A stretch of 6,533 bases of DNA from Spirochaetaceae bacterium (GTDB taxonomy: Bacteria > Spirochaetota > Spirochaetia > SZUA-6 > Bin103), in NCBI GenBank assembly GCA_026710565.1, contig JAPOQV010000056.1, positions 1 to 6,533 of the forward strand. The letters are read 5' to 3'. A program made the position numbers and the translations under genes. Positions 1 through 6,131 of the stretch are shown here, piece after piece. Each line of letters begins with the position of its first letter. The first letter of the stretch is position 1. The notes below the pieces were generated by a model that saw only the letters and a list, made by a program, of their open reading frames with translations, was not told the DNA's origin and did not search any database.

Positions 1-52
1 ACGCCCCGCGGCGGACCGGGGGCGCGCCGGCGCTCGACGGCGGGGCGCCCAC
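1..52 (-). CDS. Possible start of a second sugar ABC permease (partial, runs off left edge)
   Basis: Downstream of the permease stop, the minus strand has a GTG at 52-50 that opens a frame with no stop as far as the window edge (17 codons, beginning VGAPPSSAGAPPGPPRG). A proline- and alanine-rich cytoplasmic tail is common at the start of MalG-type permeases, and operons of this kind usually run binding protein, MalF-type permease, MalG-type permease. The call rests mainly on that position. The only ribosome-binding-like sequence is a GGGG run three bases before the GTG, which is poor. In DNA this GC-rich an open frame of 17 codons is expected by chance, so the stretch could equally be a spacer with the real start outside the window. 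Confidence 0.25.
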   Translation of the reverse strand, partial: MGAPPSSAGAPPVRRGA

Positions 53-58
53 TGGCCC

Positions 59-955
59 CTACACGCCCCGCTCGCGGAGCGCCAGCCGCATGTAGACGAT
101 GGACATGGCGAACAGCACCAGGCCGGAGAGATACGCCATCGCCGCCCCCCTGCCGAAGCGGCCCCGCACGAACGTCGTTTCGTAGTTGTAGATCATCGGC
201 GTGCGCGTGATCTCCTGCGCGCCGGTGAGCGCATAAATCTCGTCGAACACGTTGAACGCCGTGATGCCGGTGAGGACCAGGGCGATCGCGGCGATGGTCG
301 TCACCGCGGGCACGGTGACATGCCGGAAGCGGCGCAGCGAGCCGGCGCCGTCGACGGCGGCGCTCTCATGCAGCTCGGCCGGTATGGTCTGCAGCGCCCC
401 CAGGAACAGCACGGCCACGAAGGGCACGAAACGCCACACGAACACCAGCACCGCGGCGGAGAGCGCCGTGAGCGGCTCGGTGAGCCAGAACCGGTACTCG
501 CCGATGATGCCGGCTTGCAGCAGCAATCCGTTCAGCGCGCCGTATTCGCCGTTGAAGATCCAGCGCCATGCGTGCCCGGACACCACCGGCGGGATCGCCC
601 ACGGGACGATGATCACCGTCCGCAGCAGCGCGCGCCCGCGGAAGTCGCGGTTGAGCACCAGTGCGAAGACCAGCCCGATGACCAGCACGGTGACGATCGC
701 GGCGGCCATGAAGTAGGCCACGCGCCCCAGCGCGGCGTGAAAGGCGTCGTCGGTGAGGACGTGGATGAAGTTGTCCAGCCCGACGAAGCCGCGCCGGGCC
801 GGCTGCTTGATGTTGTAGCGCGTGAAGGCCAGCCGCAGGGAGGAGAGCGCGGGGATGTGGCCGAATACGACCACCAGGGTCAGCGTCGGCACCAGCACCG
901 CGCCGGCCAGCACCCGCGGCCGGTCGAGAGCACGGGAGAGCCGGGCTCCAAGCAC
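59..955 (-). CDS. Carbohydrate ABC transporter permease, MalF/UgpA type
   Basis: This is an inner-membrane subunit of a binding-protein-dependent ABC importer (CUT1-like sugar class), 298 residues, the usual size for a short MalF/UgpA/LacF-type permease without the long periplasmic loop of E. coli MalF. Six hydrophobic segments are visible at about residues 14-36, 80-101, 110-131, 165-188, 215-237 and 271-291. The cytoplasmic EAA loop, which docks the ATPase, lies between segments 4 and 5: ESAAVDGAG at 197-205, followed by a basic stretch and TVP at 214-216. IIVPWAIPPVV (115-125) is also typical. The start is the most upstream GTG that gives a normal N-terminus. It has no clear Shine-Dalgarno sequence, so translation may depend on the upstream gene, whose stop lies 56 bp away across a strong hairpin. 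The substrate cannot be read from the permease. Family assignment is firm; the exact start is less so. Confidence 0.93.
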   Translation of the reverse strand: MLGARLSRALDRPRVLAGAVLVPTLTLVVVFGHIPALSSLRLAFTRYNIKQPARRGFVGLDNFIHVLTDDAFHAALGRVAYFMAAAIVTVLVIGLVFALVLNRDFRGRALLRTVIIVPWAIPPVVSGHAWRWIFNGEYGALNGLLLQAGIIGEYRFWLTEPLTALSAAVLVFVWRFVPFVAVLFLGALQTIPAELHESAAVDGAGSLRRFRHVTVPAVTTIAAIALVLTGITAFNVFDEIYALTGAQEITRTPMIYNYETTFVRGRFGRGAAMAYLSGLVLFAMSIVYMRLALRERGV

Positions 956-971
956 GTGAAGCCCGGCCCGC

Positions 972-998
972 GGCCACCCGCGCGACGCGCGGGCGGCC
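972..998 (-). promoter_or_regulatory. Strong hairpin between the binding-protein and permease genes
   Basis: The 56-bp gap between the two transporter genes contains a GC-rich dyad. A 7-bp perfect stem (977-983 with 987-993) has a 3-base loop and is extended, after one A-C mismatch, by four more pairs (972-975 with 995-998). No T-run follows on either strand, so it is not a standard intrinsic terminator. In sugar-transporter operons, hairpins after the binding-protein gene commonly protect the upstream mRNA or partly stop transcription, so that binding protein exceeds permease. That role is inferred here from position and structure only. Confidence 0.45.
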
Positions 999-1011
999 TC
1001 GCCTGAGTCCG

Positions 1012-2223
1012 CTATTCGTAGTCCGCCTTCAGCTCGCGCGCGAACTCGGCCAACTCGGCCAGCGCGTCCGCAGGCGCCTGCTCACCGCGCGCGGCGCGCA
1101 GCATGAGCTGCTCGGCTTCCTTCTCGAACTCGATGTACCACGGCTGGTCATACGGAATCGTGACGATGTGCTTGGCCTGCTCGTTCATCGCCTCGAAGCC
1201 GTCGATGGCGTCGGCATCGCCCAGCGCCTGGAACACCGCCGTGCTCGCCGGGAACAGGCCGTTGGCATCGAACAGGAACTGCTGCATCTCCTGGCCGGCG
1301 AAGAACTCGACCAACTCCATGGCGGCCTCCGGATAGTCCGTGAACGCGCTGACGGTGAGCCCCGCGGGCAGCAGCCACGTATGGTGCTGCTCCGGCAGCA
1401 GCAGGTAGTCGGCATTCGGCGCGACCTCGGAGCGTTCGGCGTCGTTGGCGATTCCCAACGCGCCCTGCCACGCCTGGTGGAACGCCGCCTGCCCCGCCCA
1501 GAAGCTGGGATGGGGGTTGGCCGAGCTCAGCCGCTCCGGAGAGATCAGGCCCTTCTCGAACCACTCGATCACCCGCACGAACGCGGCATGGCCGGGATCG
1601 GACGGGTCGTCGAACACGGGATCGTTGTCCGCGTCGAACAGCTCCGACCCCGAGGACAGCGCGACCAGGTACCAGGTCCAGGGGCGGATGCCGGCGGCGT
1701 AGGGGTACTCGTACAGCCCCTGCTCCTTCATGGCCAGCATCGCCGCCTCGAAGTCGTCCCAGGTGACGACGTCCGCGGCGGTCATGCCGATCGCGTCGAG
1801 CGAGGTGGTGTCGTAGTCGATCATCACCATCTGCTGGTAGAGCGGCACGGCCCACAGGGTGCCGTCCAGCACGAACTGGTCGACGCCGGCAAGGCCGCCG
1901 AGCATGTCGGCTGGAGCCAGGTCGTCCAGGGCACGGATCGCTCCCGCGCTCTGAAACGCGGCGAAGGTGTCCGCGCTCACGAAGATCACGTCGGCGGGAT
2001 TGGTCCTGCCCGCCGTCGCGGTCAGTACGCGATCGCGGGAGGTGTTGATGTCCACCGTGGCGACCTCCAGGTCGATGCCGGACCGCTCCTCGAAGAGAGC
2101 GACGACCTCGTCGGACGGGGCGCCCCATGCGGGCGTCAGGTAGACCAGCTTGTCGGGCCGTTCCTGGGCGGTCGCGAACAGACCGGCCAGCAACAGCGGA
2201 ATCAGGATGAGGATGCGCTTCAC
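1012..2223 (-). CDS. Extracellular solute-binding protein, family 1 (sugar ABC transporter)
   Basis: This is the secreted receptor that delivers ligand to the permease; 403 residues, normal for family 1 (MalE-like) proteins. The GTG at 2223 is chosen because AAGGAG lies five bases upstream and because it begins a textbook signal peptide: VKR, then a hydrophobic core (ILILIPLLLAGLF, residues 4-16), then ATA before a likely cleavage at 19/20. There is no lipobox cysteine, pointing to a free periplasmic protein. The frame stays open 41 codons further upstream, but that part has no signal-peptide character. Family features include the mature start KLVYLTPAWG (25-34), NPADVIFVSADT (75-86), LWAVPLYQQMVMIDYDT (123-139), TWDDFEAAM (154-162) and PAGLTVSAFTDYPEAAMELVEFF (286-308). 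Several aromatic residues (W182, W184, W242, W252, W283, W362) suit stacking against sugar rings. It is the first gene of the minus-strand operon. The actual ligand is unknown. Confidence 0.93.
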   Translation of the reverse strand: MKRILILIPLLLAGLFATAQERPDKLVYLTPAWGAPSDEVVALFEERSGIDLEVATVDINTSRDRVLTATAGRTNPADVIFVSADTFAAFQSAGAIRALDDLAPADMLGGLAGVDQFVLDGTLWAVPLYQQMVMIDYDTTSLDAIGMTAADVVTWDDFEAAMLAMKEQGLYEYPYAAGIRPWTWYLVALSSGSELFDADNDPVFDDPSDPGHAAFVRVIEWFEKGLISPERLSSANPHPSFWAGQAAFHQAWQGALGIANDAERSEVAPNADYLLLPEQHHTWLLPAGLTVSAFTDYPEAAMELVEFFAGQEMQQFLFDANGLFPASTAVFQALGDADAIDGFEAMNEQAKHIVTIPYDQPWYIEFEKEAEQLMLRAARGEQAPADALAELAEFARELKADYE

Positions 2224-2228
2224 GAGTA

Positions 2229-2234
2229 CTCCTT
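2229..2234 (-). promoter_or_regulatory. Ribosome binding site fixing the binding-protein start
   Basis: On the minus strand AAGGAG precedes the GTG at 2223 by five bases. This decides the start against the longer in-frame alternative at 2346, which has no such site and would bury the signal peptide behind 41 residues. Confidence 0.8.
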
Positions 2235-2240
2235 CAGAGG

Positions 2241-2257
2241 CTCGCCGATACGGCGAG
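2241..2257 (-). promoter_or_regulatory. Perfect palindrome in the binding-protein leader (operator or hairpin)
   Basis: CTCGCCG, ATA, CGGCGAG forms an uninterrupted 7-bp inverted repeat with a 3-base centre. It sits six bases upstream of the Shine-Dalgarno sequence of the transporter operon and downstream of the candidate promoter. It could be the operator of a LacI- or GntR-type repressor, which often sit in this place in sugar operons, or an mRNA hairpin next to the ribosome binding site. The sequence does not distinguish the two, and no regulator gene is in the window. Confidence 0.5.
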
Positions 2258-2272
2258 AGGATGGGATGCCCG

Positions 2273-2301
2273 ATGCTGGCAGCGCACGGGCGAGGTGTCA
2301 A
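2273..2301 (-). promoter_or_regulatory. Candidate sigma-70-type promoter of the transporter operon
   Basis: On the minus strand an exact TTGACA (2301-2296) is followed after 17 bases by CAGCAT (2278-2273), a weak -10 matching the consensus at only two positions. The spacing is ideal and the predicted start, about 45 bases before the GTG at 2223, would place the palindrome in the early transcript. The perfect -35 box is the main support. No comparable promoter was seen for the divergent plus-strand gene. Confidence 0.35.
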
Positions 2302-2373
2302 AGAGTCAGGCGGCTCCCGCCGGGTTTGCCGCTGCGGGCCAGCCACGCCATGCTGAACGCCGGACTACACGGC

Positions 2374-2378
2374 GGAGG
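2374..2378 (+). promoter_or_regulatory. Ribosome binding site fixing the propeller-protein start
   Basis: GGAGG is followed by seven bases and then the ATG at 2386. An earlier in-frame ATG at 2350 lacks such a site and would add twelve residues rich in glycine, so 2386 is preferred. The frame is open far upstream (to 1168) only as a high-GC shadow of the opposite-strand gene. Confidence 0.75.
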
Positions 2379-2385
2379 TGCCACG

Positions 2386-3948
2386 ATGGACGACCCGATC
2401 GCGCTCGGTACAAGGGCCAAGGCAGCAGCCCGGCGGGCCGGGACGCCGTGGATGGCAGGCGGCGAGCTGCGCCTCGATCCGGGTCCGCACCTGTTCCTGG
2501 ACTGGCGGTACGTGCTGCCGGGCGAGGTGGGGGCGATCGGGCCGTACTGGGCCACGCCTGCCGGCACGCCCATGCAGCTCCGACTCTGGAAGGACCCGAA
2601 CCGCGCCGACATGCCGTTCACGGCCCGCTTCGTGCCGCGCGACACCCCGCACGGCATCCACATCGTGCGCGAGCCGGCCCGCAAGAGCGACCCGCTGCCG
2701 GCGGGGGCGGCGCCCGGCGGGCGGATCATCCATGCGGACGGGCTGTACCGCACCTGGTACTCGACGGGTGAGAACGAGGCGACCCAGCCCATCCACTACG
2801 CCGAGTCGGCCGACGGCCACGAATGGCACGGCGACACCCCGTGCACGTTCGACTTCAGAGCGGCGCCGGGTGTCGCCGGCCTGGAGCGCTCCGAGATCTT
2901 CCTGGACCCTTCCGCACCCGACGCGGAGCGGTTCAAGATGTTCTTCCGCGGCGGCATTCCCGGCACCGAGCAGGAGCGGCACGCCGTGGCCGAGCGCTTC
3001 CTGCGCGAGCGGCCCGACGCCTTTTTTCCGCTGGGAAACGATCTGAGCCACCTGTCCGGCATGTGGGGCGCCGTTTCCCCGGACGGAATCGCCTGGACGG
3101 CGCTGCCGGGCCCGCTGGTCATCCACTACAGCGACACCACCAACGTCGTGTACTACGACCAGCGGCTCGAGCGTTACGTCTGGTACGCGCGCTGCAACTG
3201 GTTCTACGGCCGGCGCTGCATCGGCAGGGCGGGGACCGCCGACTTCCGCCGCCGGCCGGGGCCGGAGATGCTGGTCTGGCCGACCAGCGAGCGGCGCCCC
3301 TCCGACGACTGGTACACCAACTCCAAGACCATCTATCCGGGGACGGTGGACCAGCACCTGATGTTCCCGTCCCTGTACCACCATCACGACGACACCTCGG
3401 AGCTGCTGCTGTACGCAAGCCCCGACGGCATCGTCTGGAACGAGGTCCCCGGCGGCTCCGTCCTCGACGCCGGCCCGGAGCCGTGGGACGCCGGCTGCGT
3501 GTTCGGCGGCACCGACCTGATCCCGGTGGGGGCGGACCAGGTCGCCCTCCCCTACGGCGGCTATCCGCAGCCGCACAAGTACCCGCGCAACCGCCACTCG
3601 TTCCGGCGCACGAACGCGCTGGCGATCTGGCCGCGCGAGCGGCTGGGCGGCATCCAGGCCGACGACGAAGGCGCCTTCGCCACGCCGCCGCTCATCACCG
3701 ACGGGTCGACGCTGCGGCTCAACGCCCGCGTCAGGGCCGCCGGGCACGTGCTGGTCGAGCTTGCCGGCCCAGACCGGCAGCCCCTGCCCGGCCACAGCTT
3801 CGCCGACGCCGATCCGGTGCTGGGCGACTCGCTCGACCACACGATCCGCTGGCACGGGCGCGCCGAGATTGAGCGCGATCCGGCTCAGCCGTTGACCATC
3901 CGCTTCCGGCTGCGCTGCGCCACCTTGTTCGCCTTCGAGCTACACTGA
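2386..3948 (+). CDS. Five-bladed beta-propeller glycoside-hydrolase-like protein, uncharacterised
   Basis: The 520-residue product has no signal peptide or membrane segment and should be cytoplasmic. It resembles the GH43/GH32/GH130-like propeller proteins annotated as hypothetical in carbohydrate-degrading bacteria. The repeated blade signature 'Y/V-x-SPDG-x-x-W' occurs three times: YAESADGHEWH (138-148), AVSPDGIAWTALPGPL (229-244) and LYASPDGIVWNEVPG (342-356). Other family-like pieces are HLFLDWRYV (35-43), IFLDPSAPDAERFKMFFRGG (171-190), SKTIYPGTVDQHLMFPSLY (313-331) and CVFGGTDLIP (371-380). After ERLGGIQADDEGAFATPPL (418-436) comes a C-terminal beta-sandwich-like region (about 437-520), a common tail of these proteins. 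Which acids are catalytic cannot be told. It is divergent from the sugar transporter, so hydrolysis or phosphorolysis of an imported saccharide is a fair inference; substrate and enzyme activity remain unproven. An antitoxin-like gene follows after 8 bp. Confidence 0.82.
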   Translation: MDDPIALGTRAKAAARRAGTPWMAGGELRLDPGPHLFLDWRYVLPGEVGAIGPYWATPAGTPMQLRLWKDPNRADMPFTARFVPRDTPHGIHIVREPARKSDPLPAGAAPGGRIIHADGLYRTWYSTGENEATQPIHYAESADGHEWHGDTPCTFDFRAAPGVAGLERSEIFLDPSAPDAERFKMFFRGGIPGTEQERHAVAERFLRERPDAFFPLGNDLSHLSGMWGAVSPDGIAWTALPGPLVIHYSDTTNVVYYDQRLERYVWYARCNWFYGRRCIGRAGTADFRRRPGPEMLVWPTSERRPSDDWYTNSKTIYPGTVDQHLMFPSLYHHHDDTSELLLYASPDGIVWNEVPGGSVLDAGPEPWDAGCVFGGTDLIPVGADQVALPYGGYPQPHKYPRNRHSFRRTNALAIWPRERLGGIQADDEGAFATPPLITDGSTLRLNARVRAAGHVLVELAGPDRQPLPGHSFADADPVLGDSLDHTIRWHGRAEIERDPAQPLTIRFRLRCATLFAFELH

Positions 3949-3956
3949 CCAAACTG

Positions 3957-4259
3957 ATGAAGGACCGCGTCTCCACCCGATGGGCGGCCCACCACTTCGA
4001 TGCATGCCTGGATCAGATCAGAAACGGCGGCGCCGGATTTGTGCTGTACGAGAACGACACGCCGATCGCTGAGCTGATCCCCTTGGCCGACGGGCGCAGG
4101 ACGACGTTGGGCGAACTGCTCGACGCGCTGGCGGCCTTCCCAGTTGACGAGGACTTCGCCGCCGATCTGCAGTCGGTAAAAGCCGCTGGAAGGGTGCTCG
4201 ACAACCCGAGGGATTCGTCCTCTGCGATCGGAGGCTCCCCGACCGGTGGGCTGGGCTGA
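3957..4259 (+). CDS. Phd/YefM-type antitoxin, apparently without a partner toxin
   Basis: The product has 100 residues. The N-terminal half follows the Phd/YefM pattern: RVSTRWAAHHFDACLDQIRNG (4-24, the DNA-binding part), then FVLYENDTPIAELIPL (28-43). The second half, TLGELLDALAAFPVDEDFAADL (50-71), resembles the toxin-binding linker of antitoxins paired with PIN-domain (VapC-type) toxins. Such antitoxins normally end near a 'DPWDS' sequence; here there is DNPRDS (82-87), with arginine where tryptophan is usual, followed by a glycine/serine-rich tail (88-100) that may be read-through into former toxin sequence. No clear Shine-Dalgarno sequence precedes the ATG, which lies 8 bp after the propeller stop, so translation may be coupled to that gene. 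No intact toxin is found on either side. It may be a solitary autoregulator, an anti-addiction remnant or decaying DNA. Confidence 0.75.
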   Translation: MKDRVSTRWAAHHFDACLDQIRNGGAGFVLYENDTPIAELIPLADGRRTTLGELLDALAAFPVDEDFAADLQSVKAAGRVLDNPRDSSSAIGGSPTGGLG

Positions 4260-4417
4260 CCTGTCAGCGCTCGATCATGTCCTCGACGAACGCGCAGCCG
4301 GCGTTGAAATCGATCCTCTCTTCGACCTGCCGTCGAGCCGGCATGGTCCAGCCCTGCATCGATGGTCCCGTGTGCCGGCTATTCGGTATTATGACTCCAC
4401 TCCGCAGAAGACACGCA
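4260..4417. other. Gap between antitoxin and HNH gene with possible gene remnants
   Basis: These 158 bp contain no convincing gene. Plus-strand frames continue the area where a PIN toxin would be expected, but no aspartate-centred PIN motif set is seen. On the minus strand one frame ends at 4264 with a protein-like stretch (RRQVEERIDFNAGCAFVEDM at 22 to 3 codons before the stop, then IER) rich in G/C third positions. It could be the tail of a lost gene; I do not recognise it. The plus and minus genes converge here, yet no clear terminator hairpin with a T-run was found. Confidence 0.25.
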
Positions 4418-5116
4418 TCAATCATCGGAAGCCTGCACGTGTTTTCTCTCATACTCGCTGAACTCCGAGTAGTTCTTGCCACCGCGCGCTCGCCGGATGC
4501 GCCCGTGCTTCGTGCCATTGATTCTTTTGCATAGGTACGCAGCCAAGTCCTCGAATCTCTTCAGTGGAATCATGTCCCACTTGGCACCAAATTCCCGCTT
4601 GATGCTGGCGTACAAGATCGCGTAATTCACGTTTCCTGCACCAACTTCTATCTTCTTGAATTCGTGAAACCGGTCGATCAAGTGCTTTATATAGTTCTTG
4701 CAAGCCAAGCTGGACGCAATCGAGCCCGACGGAGGATTGATTGTCACCCTCGTTTTGCTCGTCCTCATTTCGAATTTCGAAACCTCGTTCGCAATCACGC
4801 CCTTATTGATACTGTTCGTGAAATTCGCGTGAACCACGTTGGTCGCCTTGTCCGTCTCGGCATCGGCATGGTACCCCTTGGTGAGCCGCAACTTGACCCT
4901 CAATACCTCCATAGCTTGTATTTCACCCATGGTTATCTTGGAGTGACAATTCGCGCAGGTATAGATCAGATTCTCTTCTGTTGACTCGCCGCCTTCGGAT
5001 CTCGGTATGATATGGTGCAACTCGGCCGTAGAGACTCTTCTCTCGCCGCAGAACGGACAGCCAGACCTGCTCTCTTGTGTGATCTTCTTCCGAATTAATG
5101 ACGGTATCCCTTTCAT
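4418..5116 (-). CDS. HNH endonuclease with C-terminal ORF6C-like domain
   Basis: The 232-residue protein begins with a zinc-bound HNH (beta-beta-alpha metal) nuclease fold: CPFC (20-23), ELHHIIPRSEGG (32-43), EENLIYTC (47-54) and CANCH (54-58). H34/H35, N49 and H58 are the expected catalytic and metal-binding residues, and C20, C23, C54 and C57 the structural zinc ligands. The middle part (about 104-157) contains TINPPSGSI (125-133) and NYIKHLIDRFHEFKK (141-155). The C-terminal part, NYAILYASIKREFGAKWDMI (164-183) with RFEDLAAYL (187-195), resembles the ORF6C domain of phage proteins. ATG 5116 is chosen because GGAAGG lies six bases upstream; an in-frame GTG at 5167 has no such site and lies upstream of the predicted transcript start. 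Base composition is about 48-52% GC in sampled lines against about 72% in the left half, a sign of transfer. Its role (phage, mobile-element or defence nuclease) is not evident. Confidence 0.9.
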   Translation of the reverse strand: MKGIPSLIRKKITQESRSGCPFCGERRVSTAELHHIIPRSEGGESTEENLIYTCANCHSKITMGEIQAMEVLRVKLRLTKGYHADAETDKATNVVHANFTNSINKGVIANEVSKFEMRTSKTRVTINPPSGSIASSLACKNYIKHLIDRFHEFKKIEVGAGNVNYAILYASIKREFGAKWDMIPLKRFEDLAAYLCKRINGTKHGRIRRARGGKNYSEFSEYERKHVQASDD

Positions 5117-5169
5117 CGTAAGCCTTCCCCCAACTCCTGGTGCAATCTTATCGCTTGAGCGCGGCACAT

Positions 5170-5199
5170 ATCATAGGTCGGTCGACTTCCCATAGTCAT
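5170..5199 (-). promoter_or_regulatory. Candidate promoter of the HNH gene
   Basis: On the minus strand TATGAT (5175-5170, five of six consensus bases) is preceded, after 18 bases, by ATGACT (5199-5194, four of six). It lies between the upstream gene's end at 5238 and the chosen HNH start, giving a leader of about 45-50 bases. It supports separate transcription of the HNH gene and argues against the GTG start at 5167. Confidence 0.35.
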
Positions 5200-5202
5200 C
5201 AG

Positions 5203-5223
5203 GGGGCGCGGTTCGGACGCCCC
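5203..5223 (-). terminator. Weak terminator-like hairpin after the 296-residue gene
   Basis: GGGGCG (5203-5208) pairs with CGCCCC (5218-5223) around a 9-base loop, 14 bases beyond the stop of the gene ending at 5238. No T-run follows on the minus strand, so it would be at best an inefficient intrinsic terminator or an mRNA-stabilising 3' structure. Chance formation in this GC-rich spot cannot be excluded. Confidence 0.3.
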
Positions 5224-5237
5224 GCGCCGGCACGCCT

Positions 5238-6128
5238 TCAGCGGCTCTTTCCTGCCCCTTCGAATACGGAGCGCAGCTCGGGTGTGATCATCAGATAGAA
5301 CTCGTCCTCAAGGGGGCGCCCGCCGGGAGTGGACACAACGAACCGGTACTCCTGCTGATCCTCGAATTCCGTTCGCTTGAAGAAATGCGTGGCGAGGCCC
5401 CTCGCATGTTCGGGAATCCTCGTGAACAGGACTTCGCCAGCCCTGTCATCGTAGACGACGGGTCCGTGATGGACATGCACTACCGAGTCCAACCCTGAAC
5501 TCTGGCAAGCCGCGGCGGCCAACAGGTCCAGCCCGGTCACGGCCGCATGCCGCCCATCATCGCACTGTCTGGCGAACTCCGCACCCAGCAGCAGCGCAAA
5601 CTTCGGGACGGCGCGAATCCGGGACGCAATTTTCCACTGCTCGCGCCGAGAAACACGGAGTCTTGTCATCGACGTGCAATAAATCAAGCTTGAGTCCTCT
5701 GTCTTGTACGTGACGTCTGCCGTGGCATGGTGTGCACCAGGAGGCAAGTCCACCACATGGTGTCTCCGGCAAAACTCCGCAAGGGTCGACGTGATCCTGC
5801 TTCTCCCCTCCATTGGATCCCAAGTGCCTTCGAGATCCCGATGTTGCTCCCGATAGTGACGCAGCGTGGCCAACTTCAAGCACGTGGCCTGGTACGGGGC
5901 GTGATCTTCGTTATCCGTATACTTCGTCAACTGCCTCGGAACGCCCGCTCCGATGATCGACGACGCATGATCGACGTGGAATACCAGCACCAGATGGCGC
6001 GTGTCAACGACGGCTGCGCGTTGCAGGAAACAACCCGCTGTGCGCCATTGGGCGTTCAACTCCTCTGGAAGACTGACGACAGATGCCTTCACGATCGACG
6101 TTGGCGCGGTAGCGGGGCTACGTCCCAT
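5238..6128 (-). CDS. Uncharacterised protein with DUF2971-like features
   Basis: I do not recognise a named family with certainty. The 296-residue soluble protein has no signal peptide or membrane segment. Features recalling DUF2971-type proteins are KLATLRHYREQ with WDPMEG (85-95, 103-108; these proteins often have a 'G-x-L-x-x-YR ... D-x-x-EG' segment), SLIYCTSM (147-154; often a 'CFS/CTS' strand), VVYDD (224-228), and HFFKRTEFEDQQEYRFVV (248-265), where an 'F-K ... F-x-x-E-x-EYR' motif is typical. The end, ITPELRSVF (281-289), also fits. No function is established for this group, though members are found in accessory regions. The ATG is supported by GGAG six bases upstream (6138-6135), whose last bases overlap the stop of the preceding frame at 6132, suggesting translational coupling. 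Composition is intermediate (about 63% GC in one sampled line). Confidence 0.78.
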   Translation of the reverse strand: MGRSPATAPTSIVKASVVSLPEELNAQWRTAGCFLQRAAVVDTRHLVLVFHVDHASSIIGAGVPRQLTKYTDNEDHAPYQATCLKLATLRHYREQHRDLEGTWDPMEGRSRITSTLAEFCRRHHVVDLPPGAHHATADVTYKTEDSSLIYCTSMTRLRVSRREQWKIASRIRAVPKFALLLGAEFARQCDDGRHAAVTGLDLLAAAACQSSGLDSVVHVHHGPVVYDDRAGEVLFTRIPEHARGLATHFFKRTEFEDQQEYRFVVSTPGGRPLEDEFYLMITPELRSVFEGAGKSR

Positions 6129-6131
6129 TTG

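Noticed and set aside
1..47. Inverted repeat cgccccgc (2-9) and gcggggcg (40-47)
   Set aside because: With a 30-base spacer in very GC-rich sequence an 8-bp match is likely chance, and it falls in what may be the start of a coding region.
320..1006. Plus-strand open frame opposite the permease
   Set aside because: Its translation is low-complexity and rich in Q, H, R and G, while the minus strand encodes an unambiguous permease with six membrane segments and the EAA loop.
1168..2349. Very long plus-strand open frame opposite the binding-protein gene, in frame with the propeller gene
   Set aside because: The minus-strand frame has a signal peptide, family motifs and a ribosome binding site. 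The plus-strand translation here is arginine- and glycine-rich without domain character, a usual shadow in high-GC DNA.
2365..3855. Long minus-strand open frame of 496 codons opposite the propeller gene
   Set aside because: It lacks recognisable domains and is valine/arginine-rich throughout; the plus strand carries repeated blade motifs and a good ribosome binding site.
4246..4461. Plus-strand frame overlapping the antitoxin stop as the partner toxin
   Set aside because: Its position would suit a toxin and it begins WADLSALDHVLDE, loosely PIN-like, but no further PIN acidic motifs follow and it runs into the HNH gene's 3' end in the wrong strand.
5117..5167. Longer HNH protein starting at the in-frame GTG at 5167
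   Set aside because: There is no Shine-Dalgarno sequence before it, the extra 17 residues add nothing to the fold, and the candidate -10 box lies immediately upstream, leaving no room for a leader.
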